The notes: generated by a model from the sequence alone, not told the origin. 55,133 nucleotides of DNA from SZUA-448 sp964602475 (GCA_964602475.1 CAZRRN010000018.1:1-55133), one strand, 5' to 3'. Positions 33,967 through 42,533 are shown, counted from the stretch's first letter. A program made the numbers and translations.

Positions 33967-36849
33967 TTATTCATCCACCGGCAATCCGAACTCTTGTCTT
34001 TTTTTAGTCAATTCTTCATTAATCGTACGTGCGTAATCAATCAGAGTTTCTCTTGCATTTTCCTTTTCGTTAATTACTTTTCGTATCGCATTGTTAACAT
34101 GTCTTGATGTATAATAACCGCCGGCAACCTCATGATATCCGACAGACCAGTTAAGCTGTTCCGTAAGGACCTTAATCTGGTGGCTGCTCCAGGACAGCTG
34201 ACTGAATGCTTCCAGATTTGCTGTCGCATATCGAGCGGAGGATCCAAGAATACATTCCATTTCACGTCCGAAGCTGACCTGTGTATCAGCACTCACCCAC
34301 CACTTCATGAATTCCCATGCTTTATTTCTTACCGCTTCATCTTCATTCTTCAGCATGATACAGCACACTCCCGTTGTATGAACGGAATGATCGATAGTCG
34401 CTGTTCCGTCTTCACCGTAGACAGCTGTTCCCGGTATCACTGTAAAATCCCAAAGTCCACGAATTTCAGGAGCTGATACAGCAAGTGTATTAAAGGTTGT
34501 GTAATCTGCTACTCCGATTGGCATTTCTCCGGAACGGAACCGACTCACAAAGTCAAATACAATCGGTATTCCATAATCGTTATAAAAGCTTGTAAATGTC
34601 TCAAACGCTTTGATCCCCGCTTCTGAATCAAGTGCTGTTCTGCTTCCGGACTCATTATAAATGGTGCCTCCGTTCTGATATATCATGGAATACAGAACTC
34701 CGATGTTCGTATTATGAATTCCGACCATCATGTTCTTTCCCTGTATCGTCGGCATGATATTGATGACATCTTCCCAGGTTGTAGGAACCTCAAGCCCCAG
34801 CTCTTCCATAATATCCTTGCGATAAAAGAGCAGATTGTAGGTCTGTGTCTCCGGTAATGCATATAATCCGTTATTGAACTTAAAAGCGGAATACGCGCTT
34901 TCCTTAAAGCTTCCGAGCACTTCATCAAGATCATCAAACTGCGTCAGATCCTCCACTGCATTACGAAGAGCATAATCTACCGGAAGAACCGAGTCGATGG
35001 ACAAGACGACGTCCGGTCCGTTCCCTGCTGTTACGGCACTTAGAAGTGCATTCTGGTTTACAAGCTTTAGATTGATTCCGATTCCGCTTGCTGACGTAAA
35101 GCTATCATCCACCAGTCTCTTAAGTACATTGCTTTGATCACGTCCGGTAGAAATCCAGACAGTTATTGCTTCATCCTCATCGTACACATCACCAAGAGAA
35201 TTGTAATCTACCGTATATGATGCAATAAACGAACGTATCTCATGTACAGCCTTTTTGATAAAGTTGTTGCTCTCTGCCGGAATCTCCGCTTTGGTTCCGC
35301 TGATTACAAGAAGATCAATATCAAGCTTTGTCTCGCTTAAGCTCTGCAGTGAGGTGCTGAGCGCAGTGATGTTATCTCGAAATGCTACAAATCGTTTTGT
35401 AATCTCATCCGGATCGTCGCAGAAATCCTCCAGCTGCGTTGCAAGCGTCAGCGCCGATGCTATCTTATCTGATTTTTGTCCGGTGTATGAAATGGTATCA
35501 TCCAGTATTTTATAGAGCCGTTTTGATTCAAGAAGCATTGCATCCATAACCTGCGGGTAAACAGTGTCAATGTGATATGTACGAAATTCGTCCGGGGATG
35601 CTCCGGTTAATACGAGTATAGTCCGGTAAATCGTATTCAGTCGGAAAATGCTGTTACTGATTTCCTCAAGAATTGCACCCATATCACCAAGATTTGCTTC
35701 CAGACGAATGGTATGTGTCCCGGCAGTCAGATAATAATTGTATGGATTACCATCTTCATCGCTGATAGTCTTGGTCGTCCACTCATTCCCGTATTCGAAG
35801 TCGATTTTTTCTCCTTCTGTAAACGGAATCTCTCCATCGATATAGACCAGCCGGCTCGAAATGTTGCCGCGCTGAAAGTTCTGTCGTCCCTTCACCGATA
35901 TATTGTAATATCCGTCCTCCGGAACTGTAAATTCCCACTCAATCCATTGTCCCGACTGATTCCATGCAGTCCCGCCGATGCAGTTTAAGATTGTATGATA
36001 CACATCATACGGTTCTGTTATGGCAGACGCCCGGTCATATCTGGCATAAAGAGAAGCGCTGGAGCGAAGAGTCGCGGCTTCCCCCTGAATAACCTGAATA
36101 TATTCCTCTGCTGTATCAGATTCGGCTACCTTTGGCTGTGACGCAAGATATTCCGTATAACCCGTACTGTCCTTCACGGCTGCAAGCTTCAGTGCCCCGA
36201 TTACCATCGGTTCGCTGACCGCAGTCAGGCTGACGGTATTGCTTCCGCATTCAAAGTAAAAAAGCAACGGGCTTCTTTGATAACCCATCGAGTCCTTAAA
36301 ATACGAGCTTTGCCATCCAAATACTTCGCTTTGCTCCGGACGGATTTCATTTCCCTGATTATCAAAAACAGATTCTCCGTTGTCCTTCCACATTCTTGTA
36401 AATACAAGATTATCTGCATCGCTGTAGGGAACCTCTCCGTTGATCAGAACCTGCCGTTCCACGTCAACGCCTCGCGCCTCTACGGCATAATAATCAAGAT
36501 ACAGGTTGTAAAAACCGCTCTCCGGAACTTCAACAGTAAAGGTTACTTCTGATTCATCTCCGGTATAAATACACCCGCTCCGCCCTTCGAACTCCGAAAG
36601 AACGCTGATGTCTCCCGAGCCTGTATACGAATCCAGCAGAATCTCAACATCGCAGGATGCAGTTCCTTTTTCGGAATGTTCAAGCAGGTAACCATTGTAA
36701 GTGTTATCCTTGGAAACCCCCTCCACCTCATGCGTCAGGTCAGTCCCCTCGTATTTCACCGTATAGCTCGTCAAGTGATCCGTGTTAACATAAATGATGG
36801 CGGCAACGATTGCAATAAATATAATCGCAAATACAATACTCTTCTTCAT
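33967..36849 (-). CDS. large membrane-anchored binding protein: CBM-like modules plus family-1 solute-binding domain
   Basis: This 960-residue protein starts with an uncleaved-looking membrane anchor (about 4-22) and has no lipobox. Two beta-sandwich modules follow (about 45-240 and 250-405), with repeated motifs: FTVEVPESGFYNLYLDYYA versus EFTVPEDGYYNISVKGRQN, and INGEVPYSDADNLVFTRMWKDN versus IDGEIPFTEGEKIDF. They resemble carbohydrate-binding modules. A helical spacer (about 405-560) leads to a family-1 solute-binding domain (about 570-930: LYALPETQTYNLLFYRKDIMEELGLEVPTTWEDV). Such fused proteins could recruit polymer or long oligomers before import. AAGGGGAAG precedes the ATG. It is the first gene of the locus, under the promoter at 37100-37128 and an attenuator-like leader. 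Confidence 0.87.
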   Translation of the reverse strand: MKKSIVFAIIFIAIVAAIIYVNTDHLTSYTVKYEGTDLTHEVEGVSKDNTYNGYLLEHSEKGTASCDVEILLDSYTGSGDISVLSEFEGRSGCIYTGDESEVTFTVEVPESGFYNLYLDYYAVEARGVDVERQVLINGEVPYSDADNLVFTRMWKDNGESVFDNQGNEIRPEQSEVFGWQSSYFKDSMGYQRSPLLFYFECGSNTVSLTAVSEPMVIGALKLAAVKDSTGYTEYLASQPKVAESDTAEEYIQVIQGEAATLRSSASLYARYDRASAITEPYDVYHTILNCIGGTAWNQSGQWIEWEFTVPEDGYYNISVKGRQNFQRGNISSRLVYIDGEIPFTEGEKIDFEYGNEWTTKTISDEDGNPYNYYLTAGTHTIRLEANLGDMGAILEEISNSIFRLNTIYRTILVLTGASPDEFRTYHIDTVYPQVMDAMLLESKRLYKILDDTISYTGQKSDKIASALTLATQLEDFCDDPDEITKRFVAFRDNITALSTSLQSLSETKLDIDLLVISGTKAEIPAESNNFIKKAVHEIRSFIASYTVDYNSLGDVYDEDEAITVWISTGRDQSNVLKRLVDDSFTSASGIGINLKLVNQNALLSAVTAGNGPDVVLSIDSVLPVDYALRNAVEDLTQFDDLDEVLGSFKESAYSAFKFNNGLYALPETQTYNLLFYRKDIMEELGLEVPTTWEDVINIMPTIQGKNMMVGIHNTNIGVLYSMIYQNGGTIYNESGSRTALDSEAGIKAFETFTSFYNDYGIPIVFDFVSRFRSGEMPIGVADYTTFNTLAVSAPEIRGLWDFTVIPGTAVYGEDGTATIDHSVHTTGVCCIMLKNEDEAVRNKAWEFMKWWVSADTQVSFGREMECILGSSARYATANLEAFSQLSWSSHQIKVLTEQLNWSVGYHEVAGGYYTSRHVNNAIRKVINEKENARETLIDYARTINEELTKKRQEFGLPVDE

Positions 36850-36898
36850 GTGGCTTCCCCTTTGTCTGCATTTCAGGTCTGTTTCTTTCGGAGGGCAG

Positions 36899-36923
36899 AA
36901 AAAAAAAGCTTCGTTCTCGAAGC
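36899..36923 (-). terminator. intrinsic terminator inside the leader of the large binding protein gene
   Basis: On the minus strand, GCTTCG-agaa-CGAAGC is followed by nine T (36907-36899). It lies 50 nt upstream of the ATG and no gene precedes it on this strand, so it must interrupt transcripts from the promoter near 37100. This is the layout of transcription attenuation or of an RNA-binding antiterminator. Confidence 0.75.
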
Positions 36924-36932
36924 CAAAACAGG

Positions 36933-36961
36933 AAAAATCAGCTTATCGTTTCTATAAGCTG
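36933..36961 (-). terminator. second leader hairpin, terminator-like
   Basis: On the minus strand CAGCTTAT and ATAAGCTG (arms 36961-36954 and 36946-36939) form an 8-bp stem followed by A and five T. It lies just upstream of the stronger terminator, making two in tandem in the same leader. A further short pairing (GGACA/TGTCC) lies farther upstream about 36981-36995. Confidence 0.55.
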
Positions 36962-37099
36962 TAAGGATATATACTACCCCGGACAGACAGTGTCCCAACA
37001 CTCTCCTGCCGTGTAATATTATACAATTGCTCCCCCTGTGCTGCCTCTCTATACAATATCAACAAATGGATATTCGTATGTTCCAAATGATTTATACAA

Positions 37100-37128
37100 A
37101 TTATATATAATCAGCCGGCACAAGTGAA
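37100..37128 (-). promoter_or_regulatory. promoter of the polysaccharide locus (minus strand)
   Basis: On the minus strand, TTCACT (37128-37123), a 17-bp spacer and TATAAT (37105-37100). The start of transcription would be near 37093, giving a 244-nt leader with two terminator-like hairpins. The -35 overlaps the first GTGAATGATT direct repeat, where the divergent AraC protein may bind. The remainder of the 390-nt gap 36850-37239 holds the features listed here and otherwise nothing seen. Confidence 0.6.
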
Positions 37129-37147
37129 TGATTTATTGTGAATGATT
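37124..37147. promoter_or_regulatory. direct repeat, candidate AraC-type operator
   Basis: GTGAATGATT occurs at 37124-37133 and again at 37138-37147, a 14-bp period. It lies between the two divergent promoters and overlaps the -35 box for the minus-strand locus. AraC proteins typically bind directly repeated half-sites. Confidence 0.45.
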
Positions 37148-37176
37148 ATTGATATATTCTCCGCATAATACATTTC

Positions 37177-37205
37177 TTGCATTTTTATTTTATTTCTATT
37201 ATACT
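37177..37205 (+). promoter_or_regulatory. promoter of the AraC regulator at 37240
   Basis: TTGCAT (37177-37182), 17-bp spacer, TATACT (37200-37205). A TTG here could also be read as an earlier start for the regulator, but it lies within the -35, so the coding start is the ATG at 37240 behind GGAGAGG. Confidence 0.65.
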
Positions 37206-37239
37206 GGTGTTATCATCCACTTCGACAGGAGAGGACCAT

Positions 37240-38001
37240 ATGATCAACATTTATTATGTTGTTACAAATGCAGAAACATCAAACGATATTGTTTATGATA
37301 TACCTTCCGTTCCCTTTTGGGGATTGATTATATTAAACACGCCGGCTCTGGTGGAAATTCAGGGCACCCTGCAGGCGTGCGGCAAGGATACTGCGCTGCT
37401 TTTTGAACCGGGACACCGTTGTCTGGTGCATTCCATAGATCATCATTATTCAGACGACTGGATCAGGTTCGAGTGCAACGAAACCTACCTGAACAATTCG
37501 TTTATCCCCTTTGGTGTTCCAATCAGCCTGAATCATCGTTATCAGATTCTTGACCTCTTTCGCATAATTGCATTTGAAAATATGTACGGCGGGCAAAGCC
37601 GTGACTTCTGTCTCTCGCAGCTGATGCAGGTTCTTTTTCACAAGCTTCATGACTCAGCCTATGAATGCGTGGTTTCTCCCGTACATGCCGATTTGATCCG
37701 TCTGCATGATGAGATTTATCTTCATCCGGAAGAAGACTGGAACATTGCAATGATGTCTTCCCTGATTAATATGAGTCCTCGCTTCCTGCATTCCGCGTAC
37801 AAGGAAGAATTCAACGTTTCATGCATCAATGATGTCATCAACAGCCGTATCCAGCATGCAAAACGGCTTCTGCAATATACCAACTTTACAGTTGCAGAAA
37901 TATCCTCTGCCTGCGGATACAATAATGTGGAACATTTCAGCCGGCAGTTCCGCCAGCAGACAGGAATCTCACCCTGCGAATACCGGAGACAATGCACATA
38001 A
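37240..38001 (+). CDS. AraC-family transcriptional regulator
   Basis: This 253-residue regulator has an N-terminal ligand-binding part (1-150), with FEPGHRCLVHSI in its beta-barrel. The C-terminal double helix-turn-helix (about 155-250) has VAEISSACGYNNVEHFSRQFRQQTGISPCEYRR as the second HTH and signature. It likely senses a sugar and activates the divergent 30-kb locus, perhaps through the GTGAATGATT repeats. The start is chosen from GGAGAGG 4-10 nt before ATG 37240. It is divergent from the locus and convergent with the GH43 gene at 38105. Confidence 0.9.
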   Translation: MINIYYVVTNAETSNDIVYDIPSVPFWGLIILNTPALVEIQGTLQACGKDTALLFEPGHRCLVHSIDHHYSDDWIRFECNETYLNNSFIPFGVPISLNHRYQILDLFRIIAFENMYGGQSRDFCLSQLMQVLFHKLHDSAYECVVSPVHADLIRLHDEIYLHPEEDWNIAMMSSLINMSPRFLHSAYKEEFNVSCINDVINSRIQHAKRLLQYTNFTVAEISSACGYNNVEHFSRQFRQQTGISPCEYRRQCT

Positions 38002-38030
38002 ACCCTCTGTTCCTTATGGGGTTTTTATAC

Positions 38031-38084
38031 AAAAAAAGACCGGGGATATAACTACCGATTTTCAGCGGTTATATCCCCGGTCTT
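38031..38084 (-). terminator. strong intrinsic terminator after GH43
   Basis: A perfect 17-bp inverted repeat (38036-38052 with 38068-38084) with a 15-nt loop is followed on the minus strand by seven T (38037-38031). It ends the minus-strand GH43 transcript. On the plus strand it may also stop the AraC transcript, although the T-stretch there is interrupted. A minor AACCC/GGGTT hairpin with five T (38001-38026) may serve AraC. Confidence 0.85.
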
Positions 38085-38104
38085 CTTTGTTCCTGCATAT
38101 CAGG

Positions 38105-39625
38105 CTATTCTTTTATTTCTTTCTGATATCTGAAATAATCAAAGTCTGCATATCCGTCAGTGACTGCCGCTGCATAACAGAACAGCCCGAACCGGCAGCC
38201 CATAAAGTGATCAAGATCATAAATCAGCTGCAGACGTTCACCCAGACGAGTCCAAATCATATTATCTGCCGAATAATAAAAATCTGCGGTATCTTTATTA
38301 TCTCTAAAATCAAATTTAACTTTCAGATATATTTCGTCTCCTTCAAAATCAACTGCTGCATCCTCACGCTCGCAATACTCACCGCCGTTCACGCATACAA
38401 CAATTTGCTTCTTCCCGTTTGCCGCTATCCGGACTCCTATCATTCCAAAATGTCCCTGAAGAGCCATGAGCCCTGCACAGTCACCCGGTTTCAGTCCTTG
38501 AAGCAGAATGTGCGTTTCTCCGGAACACTGAGGTCCCTCTGTTCTCTGTGTCAGTGTATTTCTGGCCTGAATAACTCCGTCTTCGCAGATGGTTCCGTTC
38601 GTCAGGCGAAGGTACCCCGGATGTTCCGTAAAAGACCAGTGCTCATGATCGGGATTGTGATTCCATTGCCACTGCGGCAGAAGCTGATTCTCCGTATAAT
38701 CAAACTCATCGCTTCTTGTTACCGGTTCTCCTTTTCCTGCCTCAAAAGGAAGTTCGATGTGTTTCGGAACCGCACCGTCAACCCCGAGTATCGGCCATTC
38801 CTCTATCCAGGTTACCGGTATCACACAGGGGGTTCTTCCTACTGCTCCGTGATCCTGACCCATCATTGCAAACCATCGTCCGTCCGGTGTATCGAACAAA
38901 GCTCCGTGTGCAATCCCACAATTATGATAACCCATATCATCATCGAGAACTACTTTTGATTCATAGGGTCCATATAATTCTTTTGAACGATAACATTTCA
39001 CCCTTCGCCGTTTATTTCCGACTGATGTCCATTCAATAAACAGCAGATAAAACCATCCGTTAATAAAATATGCATGACAGCCTTCACATCTTAGGGAAAG
39101 ACTCTCCCTCGGAGTTACGAACAGCAGACCGTTTTTTGGATCTTCAGCAATTCCGGACAGATCATCCTTTAACCGGTTAATGTATATTTCTCCGCATCCG
39201 TTAATTATATATGGAGTGTCACCAACGAAAAGCAGTGACGGATCAAAATACATTCCACCCAGGTTTACTCTTCTCCATACGCCGTTCTCAATATCATTCG
39301 TGCTGTAAATAAATGCAATTCCCATATCGTGGCAGTTGAACATAACGTAGTACATTCCGTTATGATACCGAATACTCGGTGCCCAGCTTCCCTGACCGTA
39401 AATATTACGTCCGTTCACCAGATTATATTCGTCAGCATCTCCGATGATATCAAAAACATAAGTTACAATGCACCAGTGAACGAGATCGGTTGATTTCATA
39501 ATCGGACAGCCCGGCATTGAATGCATACTCGTACTGATCAGATAAAAATTCTCTCCGTCTCGTAAAACATCGACATCCGGAACATCAGCCCAGATTATTG
39601 GATTTTCTAAAACCAGTTTACTCAT
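38105..39625 (-). CDS. GH43 glycoside hydrolase, cytoplasmic (beta-xylosidase/arabinofuranosidase)
   Basis: This 506-residue protein has no signal peptide. The N-terminal five-bladed propeller (1-310) shows IIWADVPDVDVLRDGENFYLIST with the catalytic base Asp, MYFDPSLLFV with the second Asp, and RCEGCHAYF with the acid Glu. The C-terminal 190 residues form a beta-sandwich as in the GH43_11/12 group (TEGPQCSGETHILLQGL, ADNMIWTRLGERL). These enzymes clip xylose or arabinose from short xylan oligomers in the cytoplasm. The upstream promoter on the minus strand (TTGCAA, 16-17 bp, TAAACT) faces the AraC gene at 39834, which is probably its regulator. Its ribosome site is weak (GGGG). Confidence 0.9.
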   Translation of the reverse strand: MSKLVLENPIIWADVPDVDVLRDGENFYLISTSMHSMPGCPIMKSTDLVHWCIVTYVFDIIGDADEYNLVNGRNIYGQGSWAPSIRYHNGMYYVMFNCHDMGIAFIYSTNDIENGVWRRVNLGGMYFDPSLLFVGDTPYIINGCGEIYINRLKDDLSGIAEDPKNGLLFVTPRESLSLRCEGCHAYFINGWFYLLFIEWTSVGNKRRRVKCYRSKELYGPYESKVVLDDDMGYHNCGIAHGALFDTPDGRWFAMMGQDHGAVGRTPCVIPVTWIEEWPILGVDGAVPKHIELPFEAGKGEPVTRSDEFDYTENQLLPQWQWNHNPDHEHWSFTEHPGYLRLTNGTICEDGVIQARNTLTQRTEGPQCSGETHILLQGLKPGDCAGLMALQGHFGMIGVRIAANGKKQIVVCVNGGEYCEREDAAVDFEGDEIYLKVKFDFRDNKDTADFYYSADNMIWTRLGERLQLIYDLDHFMGCRFGLFCYAAAVTDGYADFDYFRYQKEIKE

Positions 39626-39737
39626 ACAGTCTGCCCCATCTATATTCTCATAAATAGTTTAACATTTCTATCATCATTTGCAACACTATTTTACTTTTTT
39701 CTACGCTTTGCTGCTTCTTGAATAAATGTCATTACTT

Positions 39738-39768
39738 ATCATTTCTTGCTGTCTTAGCAAAAAATGAT
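39738..39768. promoter_or_regulatory. inverted repeat next to the AraC promoter
   Basis: ATCATTT-C-TTGCT (39738-39750) and AGCAA-A-AAATGAT (39756-39768) form a 13-bp inverted repeat with one mismatch and a 5-bp centre. Its right end touches the -35 box of the AraC gene. It is a good operator candidate for this regulator. Confidence 0.5.
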
Positions 39769-39796
39769 TGATAAAATATCAAAAATAGGTTATTTT
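39768..39796 (+). promoter_or_regulatory. promoter of the AraC regulator at 39834
   Basis: TTGATA (39768-39773), 17-bp spacer, TATTTT (39791-39796). The ATG at 39834 follows AAGGAGG by 7 nt. Confidence 0.5.
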
Positions 39797-39833
39797 ACTT
39801 ATCACATTACTGAAATATATAAGGAGGCAGCTT

Positions 39834-40715
39834 ATGGCTCGTTCATTTCCCGTATTATCAGATTATGCCAAAAGCAGAGTACCGGACAATACCGCATCGT
39901 TTGTTTTCTCTGACCGTACTATCGAGAAGAGTTATCCAAAGCACTGGCATACCGCCGGTGAACTCATTATGCCCCTGGAGCAGAACTACACGCTGACCGT
40001 AAGTGATCAGCAGTACACTCTGCATCCCGGTGAAATCATGATACTTCCAACCGGAGAGCTTCATGAGGTTCTCGGACCCATTGGAGGGAAACGAATCATT
40101 ATCCAGTTTGATCGTCAAACCTTTCACAATGCTCACGTGTTTGATTCAATTATTCCGATGCTGCATCCATGTTTTATTATCTCGCCTTCTTCTCTTCCGG
40201 ACTCTTATTCCGTTTTTCGTTCCATTATGGACAGTATTATTGCTGAGAGCAATCACAATCAGTCATTAAAGGATGTCGTTCTTAATTGTCTGCTGGTTAA
40301 TTTCTTTGTCCATCTGGAACGGACTCTGCTGCAATGCATTGAGACTCCGACCTGCTACACAGAGTACAGGCAGCAGGAATATGCTGATATTGTTATGAAG
40401 CTCTGTGTCTACACAATCGACCACTTTACCGAGAATATCAACAGTGATACTCTCGTTTCAGTAACAGGATACAGCAAATTTCATTTTATGCGTATCTTCA
40501 AACAAATGATCGGAATATCGTACTTTACGTACCTTACAACACTCCGTATGCAGTATGCCAAGCAGCTTCTTGCAAATGATACCTTGTCTATTAATGCAGT
40601 TGCCAAAAAATCCGGTTTTCAAAGCCTCTCCACCTTTAACCGTGTGTTTAAGCTCAGTGAAAATTACAGTCCTACCGATTACCGGCAATTAATTTTAAGT
40701 AAACTTCTGAGCTAA
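39834..40715 (+). CDS. AraC-family regulator with cupin N-terminus
   Basis: This 293-residue regulator has an N-terminal cupin-like barrel (40-120) with HWHTAGELIMPLEQNYTLTV and HPGEIMILPTGELHEV, a sugar-sensing module. The C-terminal double HTH (190-290) has the signature VAKKSGFQSLSTFNRVFKLSENYSPTDYRQ. It is divergent from GH43 and convergent with GH39, and probably controls both. The strong ribosome site (AAGGAGG) supports the start. Confidence 0.92.
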   Translation: MARSFPVLSDYAKSRVPDNTASFVFSDRTIEKSYPKHWHTAGELIMPLEQNYTLTVSDQQYTLHPGEIMILPTGELHEVLGPIGGKRIIIQFDRQTFHNAHVFDSIIPMLHPCFIISPSSLPDSYSVFRSIMDSIIAESNHNQSLKDVVLNCLLVNFFVHLERTLLQCIETPTCYTEYRQQEYADIVMKLCVYTIDHFTENINSDTLVSVTGYSKFHFMRIFKQMIGISYFTYLTTLRMQYAKQLLANDTLSINAVAKKSGFQSLSTFNRVFKLSENYSPTDYRQLILSKLLS

Positions 40716-40739
40716 TCCTTCACCTTCGAAAACTGCTGT

Positions 40740-42281
40740 TCATCCCTGATTTACCGCCCTGTTGTAATCATAACCACGGTCACTTTGGTCAGGTATTTTA
40801 TAAAGCTCGAAATAAATCACAGCATTTCTTTTCAAAGAAAATTCTTCTGCCACAGCAGTATCCGATACTTCAAGACGTTCCGTTGTCAGGCTTGGAGCAG
40901 CGCTCTGCTTCAACAGCTCCGTCTGATAAGCGGTCAGGCTTGACGGTTCTCCCAGATCATGCCAAGTTTTCAAAGGATTACAGACCTCTTCATCGACTGT
41001 TTTACTCATCAGACAATAGCTTCCTTTGCTTAACCCTTCAAAACTTACATGCATCTTGAGTTCGTCGTTTTCGCGTGTTTCACCGCTTTTCTCATTCATC
41101 TGATTTGAAAAAACATCATTCCAGACCACTCCGCAGTAGGAATCTTTTTCTTTTAAAACAACAACTGCATTTCTGGATCTGTGAACACAGACTCCCTTCA
41201 GCTTCTTAAAGAAAGAAAATGTCCAGAAGGTTGGCTTAGGAATCTGCCCGTTTGCGGTCAGTCCAAAGCCTCCGTGAAATGGAGTAAACGGTACCCCCGC
41301 TTCTTCAAAGACGTCTCCGAAGGTCCAGTAGGAATAGGATTCATTATCGTCACCCAGTTTCGAAAGCAGATAGGCAATAAAAGCTGCGTTCATATTAGTA
41401 TCATGAATCGGCGCATCAGGAACATACGATGTATTGAATTCGGTAATATGCATCGGCAGTCCGCAAAATTCAGAATAGCTGTCAATCAGCTGTCTGCTGT
41501 TATGTAGTTCCCCGAGCCCGAAGTCCGGATGTACCAGTTTAATATACGAATAATGTCCGTTTCGTACCGGTTGTTCACTGGTATAATGATGCCTGGTTAT
41601 AAAATCCGGCATCAGCCCTTCTTCTTTGCAATAATCCAGAAATGCCGTCAGCCATTCGCGGTCCATCACTCCGCAGATTGCCGGTCCGCCAACCCGAAAC
41701 TTCGAATTCAGTTTTTTAATTGCAGTAAAAGTTTTATTGAATAGCTTAAAATATTCATCCTTGTCGGCATGTTCCCAAAAGCCCGGAAGATTCGGTTCAT
41801 TCCATACTTCTATCGGCCAGTGAAATACCTCATCTCCGTACCTTGTAACCAGATGCTCCAGCGTTGCTGTTACCAGTCTGCACCATTCGTCATAATCGCG
41901 CGGCGGTGTTGTATTCCCTTTCCAGTAGAATACCGTCTGCGTTCCGGATGCAAGCTTCTCCGGCATAAACCCAAGCTCCAGAAACGGACGAATATTAAGA
42001 CTCAGGTACATATCCATCACTCTGTCCAGATAAGTAAAACAGTATTCGGATTTTACAGCTCCGCTTTCATCCTTGTATTCACGGTATATTCCCATATCAT
42101 CAGAGAATAATCCATGCCCGCGAATGTACTGGAAACCAATCTCCTTTTGAACCAATTCCAATTGTTTCCTATATTCCTCTGTCAGCGCCAGTCCCATTCG
42201 TCCTGTACCGATACAGTAATCGGTTCGGTTATTAAATTCCACTGCTCTGTCAGAAAATATATTGATTCTTTGCTCAGCCAT
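40740..42281 (-). CDS. GH39 beta-xylosidase, cytoplasmic
   Basis: The start at 42281 is preferred: the longer frames run through the 87-nt repeat and lack a ribosome site. The 513-residue protein has a (beta/alpha)8 GH39 fold with acid/base Glu162 in EVWNEPNLPGFW and nucleophile Glu281 in HITEFNTSY, and YSYWTFGDVFEEAGVPFTPFHGGFGL downstream. The C-terminal beta-sandwich follows after residue 375. It lacks a signal peptide. The likely task is removal of xylose from the non-reducing ends of imported xylo-oligomers. The leader from the promoter near 42444-42471 is about 155 nt and includes repeat copy 2, which ends only 10-15 nt before the start codon. Confidence 0.92.
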   Translation of the reverse strand: MAEQRINIFSDRAVEFNNRTDYCIGTGRMGLALTEEYRKQLELVQKEIGFQYIRGHGLFSDDMGIYREYKDESGAVKSEYCFTYLDRVMDMYLSLNIRPFLELGFMPEKLASGTQTVFYWKGNTTPPRDYDEWCRLVTATLEHLVTRYGDEVFHWPIEVWNEPNLPGFWEHADKDEYFKLFNKTFTAIKKLNSKFRVGGPAICGVMDREWLTAFLDYCKEEGLMPDFITRHHYTSEQPVRNGHYSYIKLVHPDFGLGELHNSRQLIDSYSEFCGLPMHITEFNTSYVPDAPIHDTNMNAAFIAYLLSKLGDDNESYSYWTFGDVFEEAGVPFTPFHGGFGLTANGQIPKPTFWTFSFFKKLKGVCVHRSRNAVVVLKEKDSYCGVVWNDVFSNQMNEKSGETRENDELKMHVSFEGLSKGSYCLMSKTVDEEVCNPLKTWHDLGEPSSLTAYQTELLKQSAAPSLTTERLEVSDTAVAEEFSLKRNAVIYFELYKIPDQSDRGYDYNRAVNQG

Positions 42282-42291
42282 ACTAATTCCC

Positions 42292-42382
42292 ATTTCTGCG
42301 CGGCTTTTTGTGTTAACAGACTTTGTGTCAATCACCGCGCAAGCACAAATCTGCGTGTAAAAGGATTATCTTTCACACTATA
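42292..42382 (-). repeat. 87-nt pseudoknot-type repeat, copy 2 (GH39 leader)
   Basis: This is the most diverged copy: the A arms are nearly intact (TGCGCGG/CCGCGCA), the B pairing is shortened (TTTGTG with CACAAA), and the hairpin retains pairing with one G-U on the minus-sense RNA (GTGTGAAAG with CTTTTACAC). The element lies wholly within the predicted GH39 5' leader, ending next to the start codon. Confidence 0.85.
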
Positions 42383-42443
42383 CCCCATTTCATCCTTTAC
42401 AGTATACGTTAGGCATCAAATCACTGCAATGATATTTTCAGAC

Positions 42444-42471
42444 TGTATATTGATTTATTCTCCGTTGTCAA
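42444..42471 (-). promoter_or_regulatory. promoter of GH39 (minus strand)
   Basis: On the minus strand, TTGACA (42471-42466), a 16-bp spacer and TATACA (42449-42444). Transcription would start near 42437 and run through repeat copy 2 into GH39. Confidence 0.6.
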
Positions 42472-42481
42472 ACAAATTATA

Positions 42482-42510
42482 TTGCTTAAGCATATAATCT
42501 GCTATATAAT
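42482..42510 (+). promoter_or_regulatory. promoter of the AlkD-like gene
   Basis: TTGCTT (42482-42487), 17-bp spacer, TATAAT (42505-42510). AGGAGG follows at 42521-42526 and the ATG at 42534. The GH39 and AlkD promoters are back to back with a gap of about 10 bp. Confidence 0.65.
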
Positions 42511-42533
42511 AGCGATATTTAGGAGGTTACATA

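Noticed and set aside
37177..37239. TTG start 63 nt before the AraC ATG
   Set aside because: The codon is within the -35 box; the ATG at 37240 has GGAGAGG.
36850..37239. known riboswitch or T-box in the leader of the large locus
   Set aside because: No conserved core (T-box sequence, SAM, TPP, purine, cyclic-di-GMP or cobalamin) could be recognised; only terminator-like hairpins.
37829..38959. 376-codon plus-strand frame
   Set aside because: Antisense to a clear GH43 gene and overlapping the AraC gene; its composition (Cys, Ile, Ser-rich) is that of a shadow frame.
40716..40739. bidirectional terminator between the AraC gene and GH39
   Set aside because: The 24-bp gap has no hairpin with a T-run on either strand.
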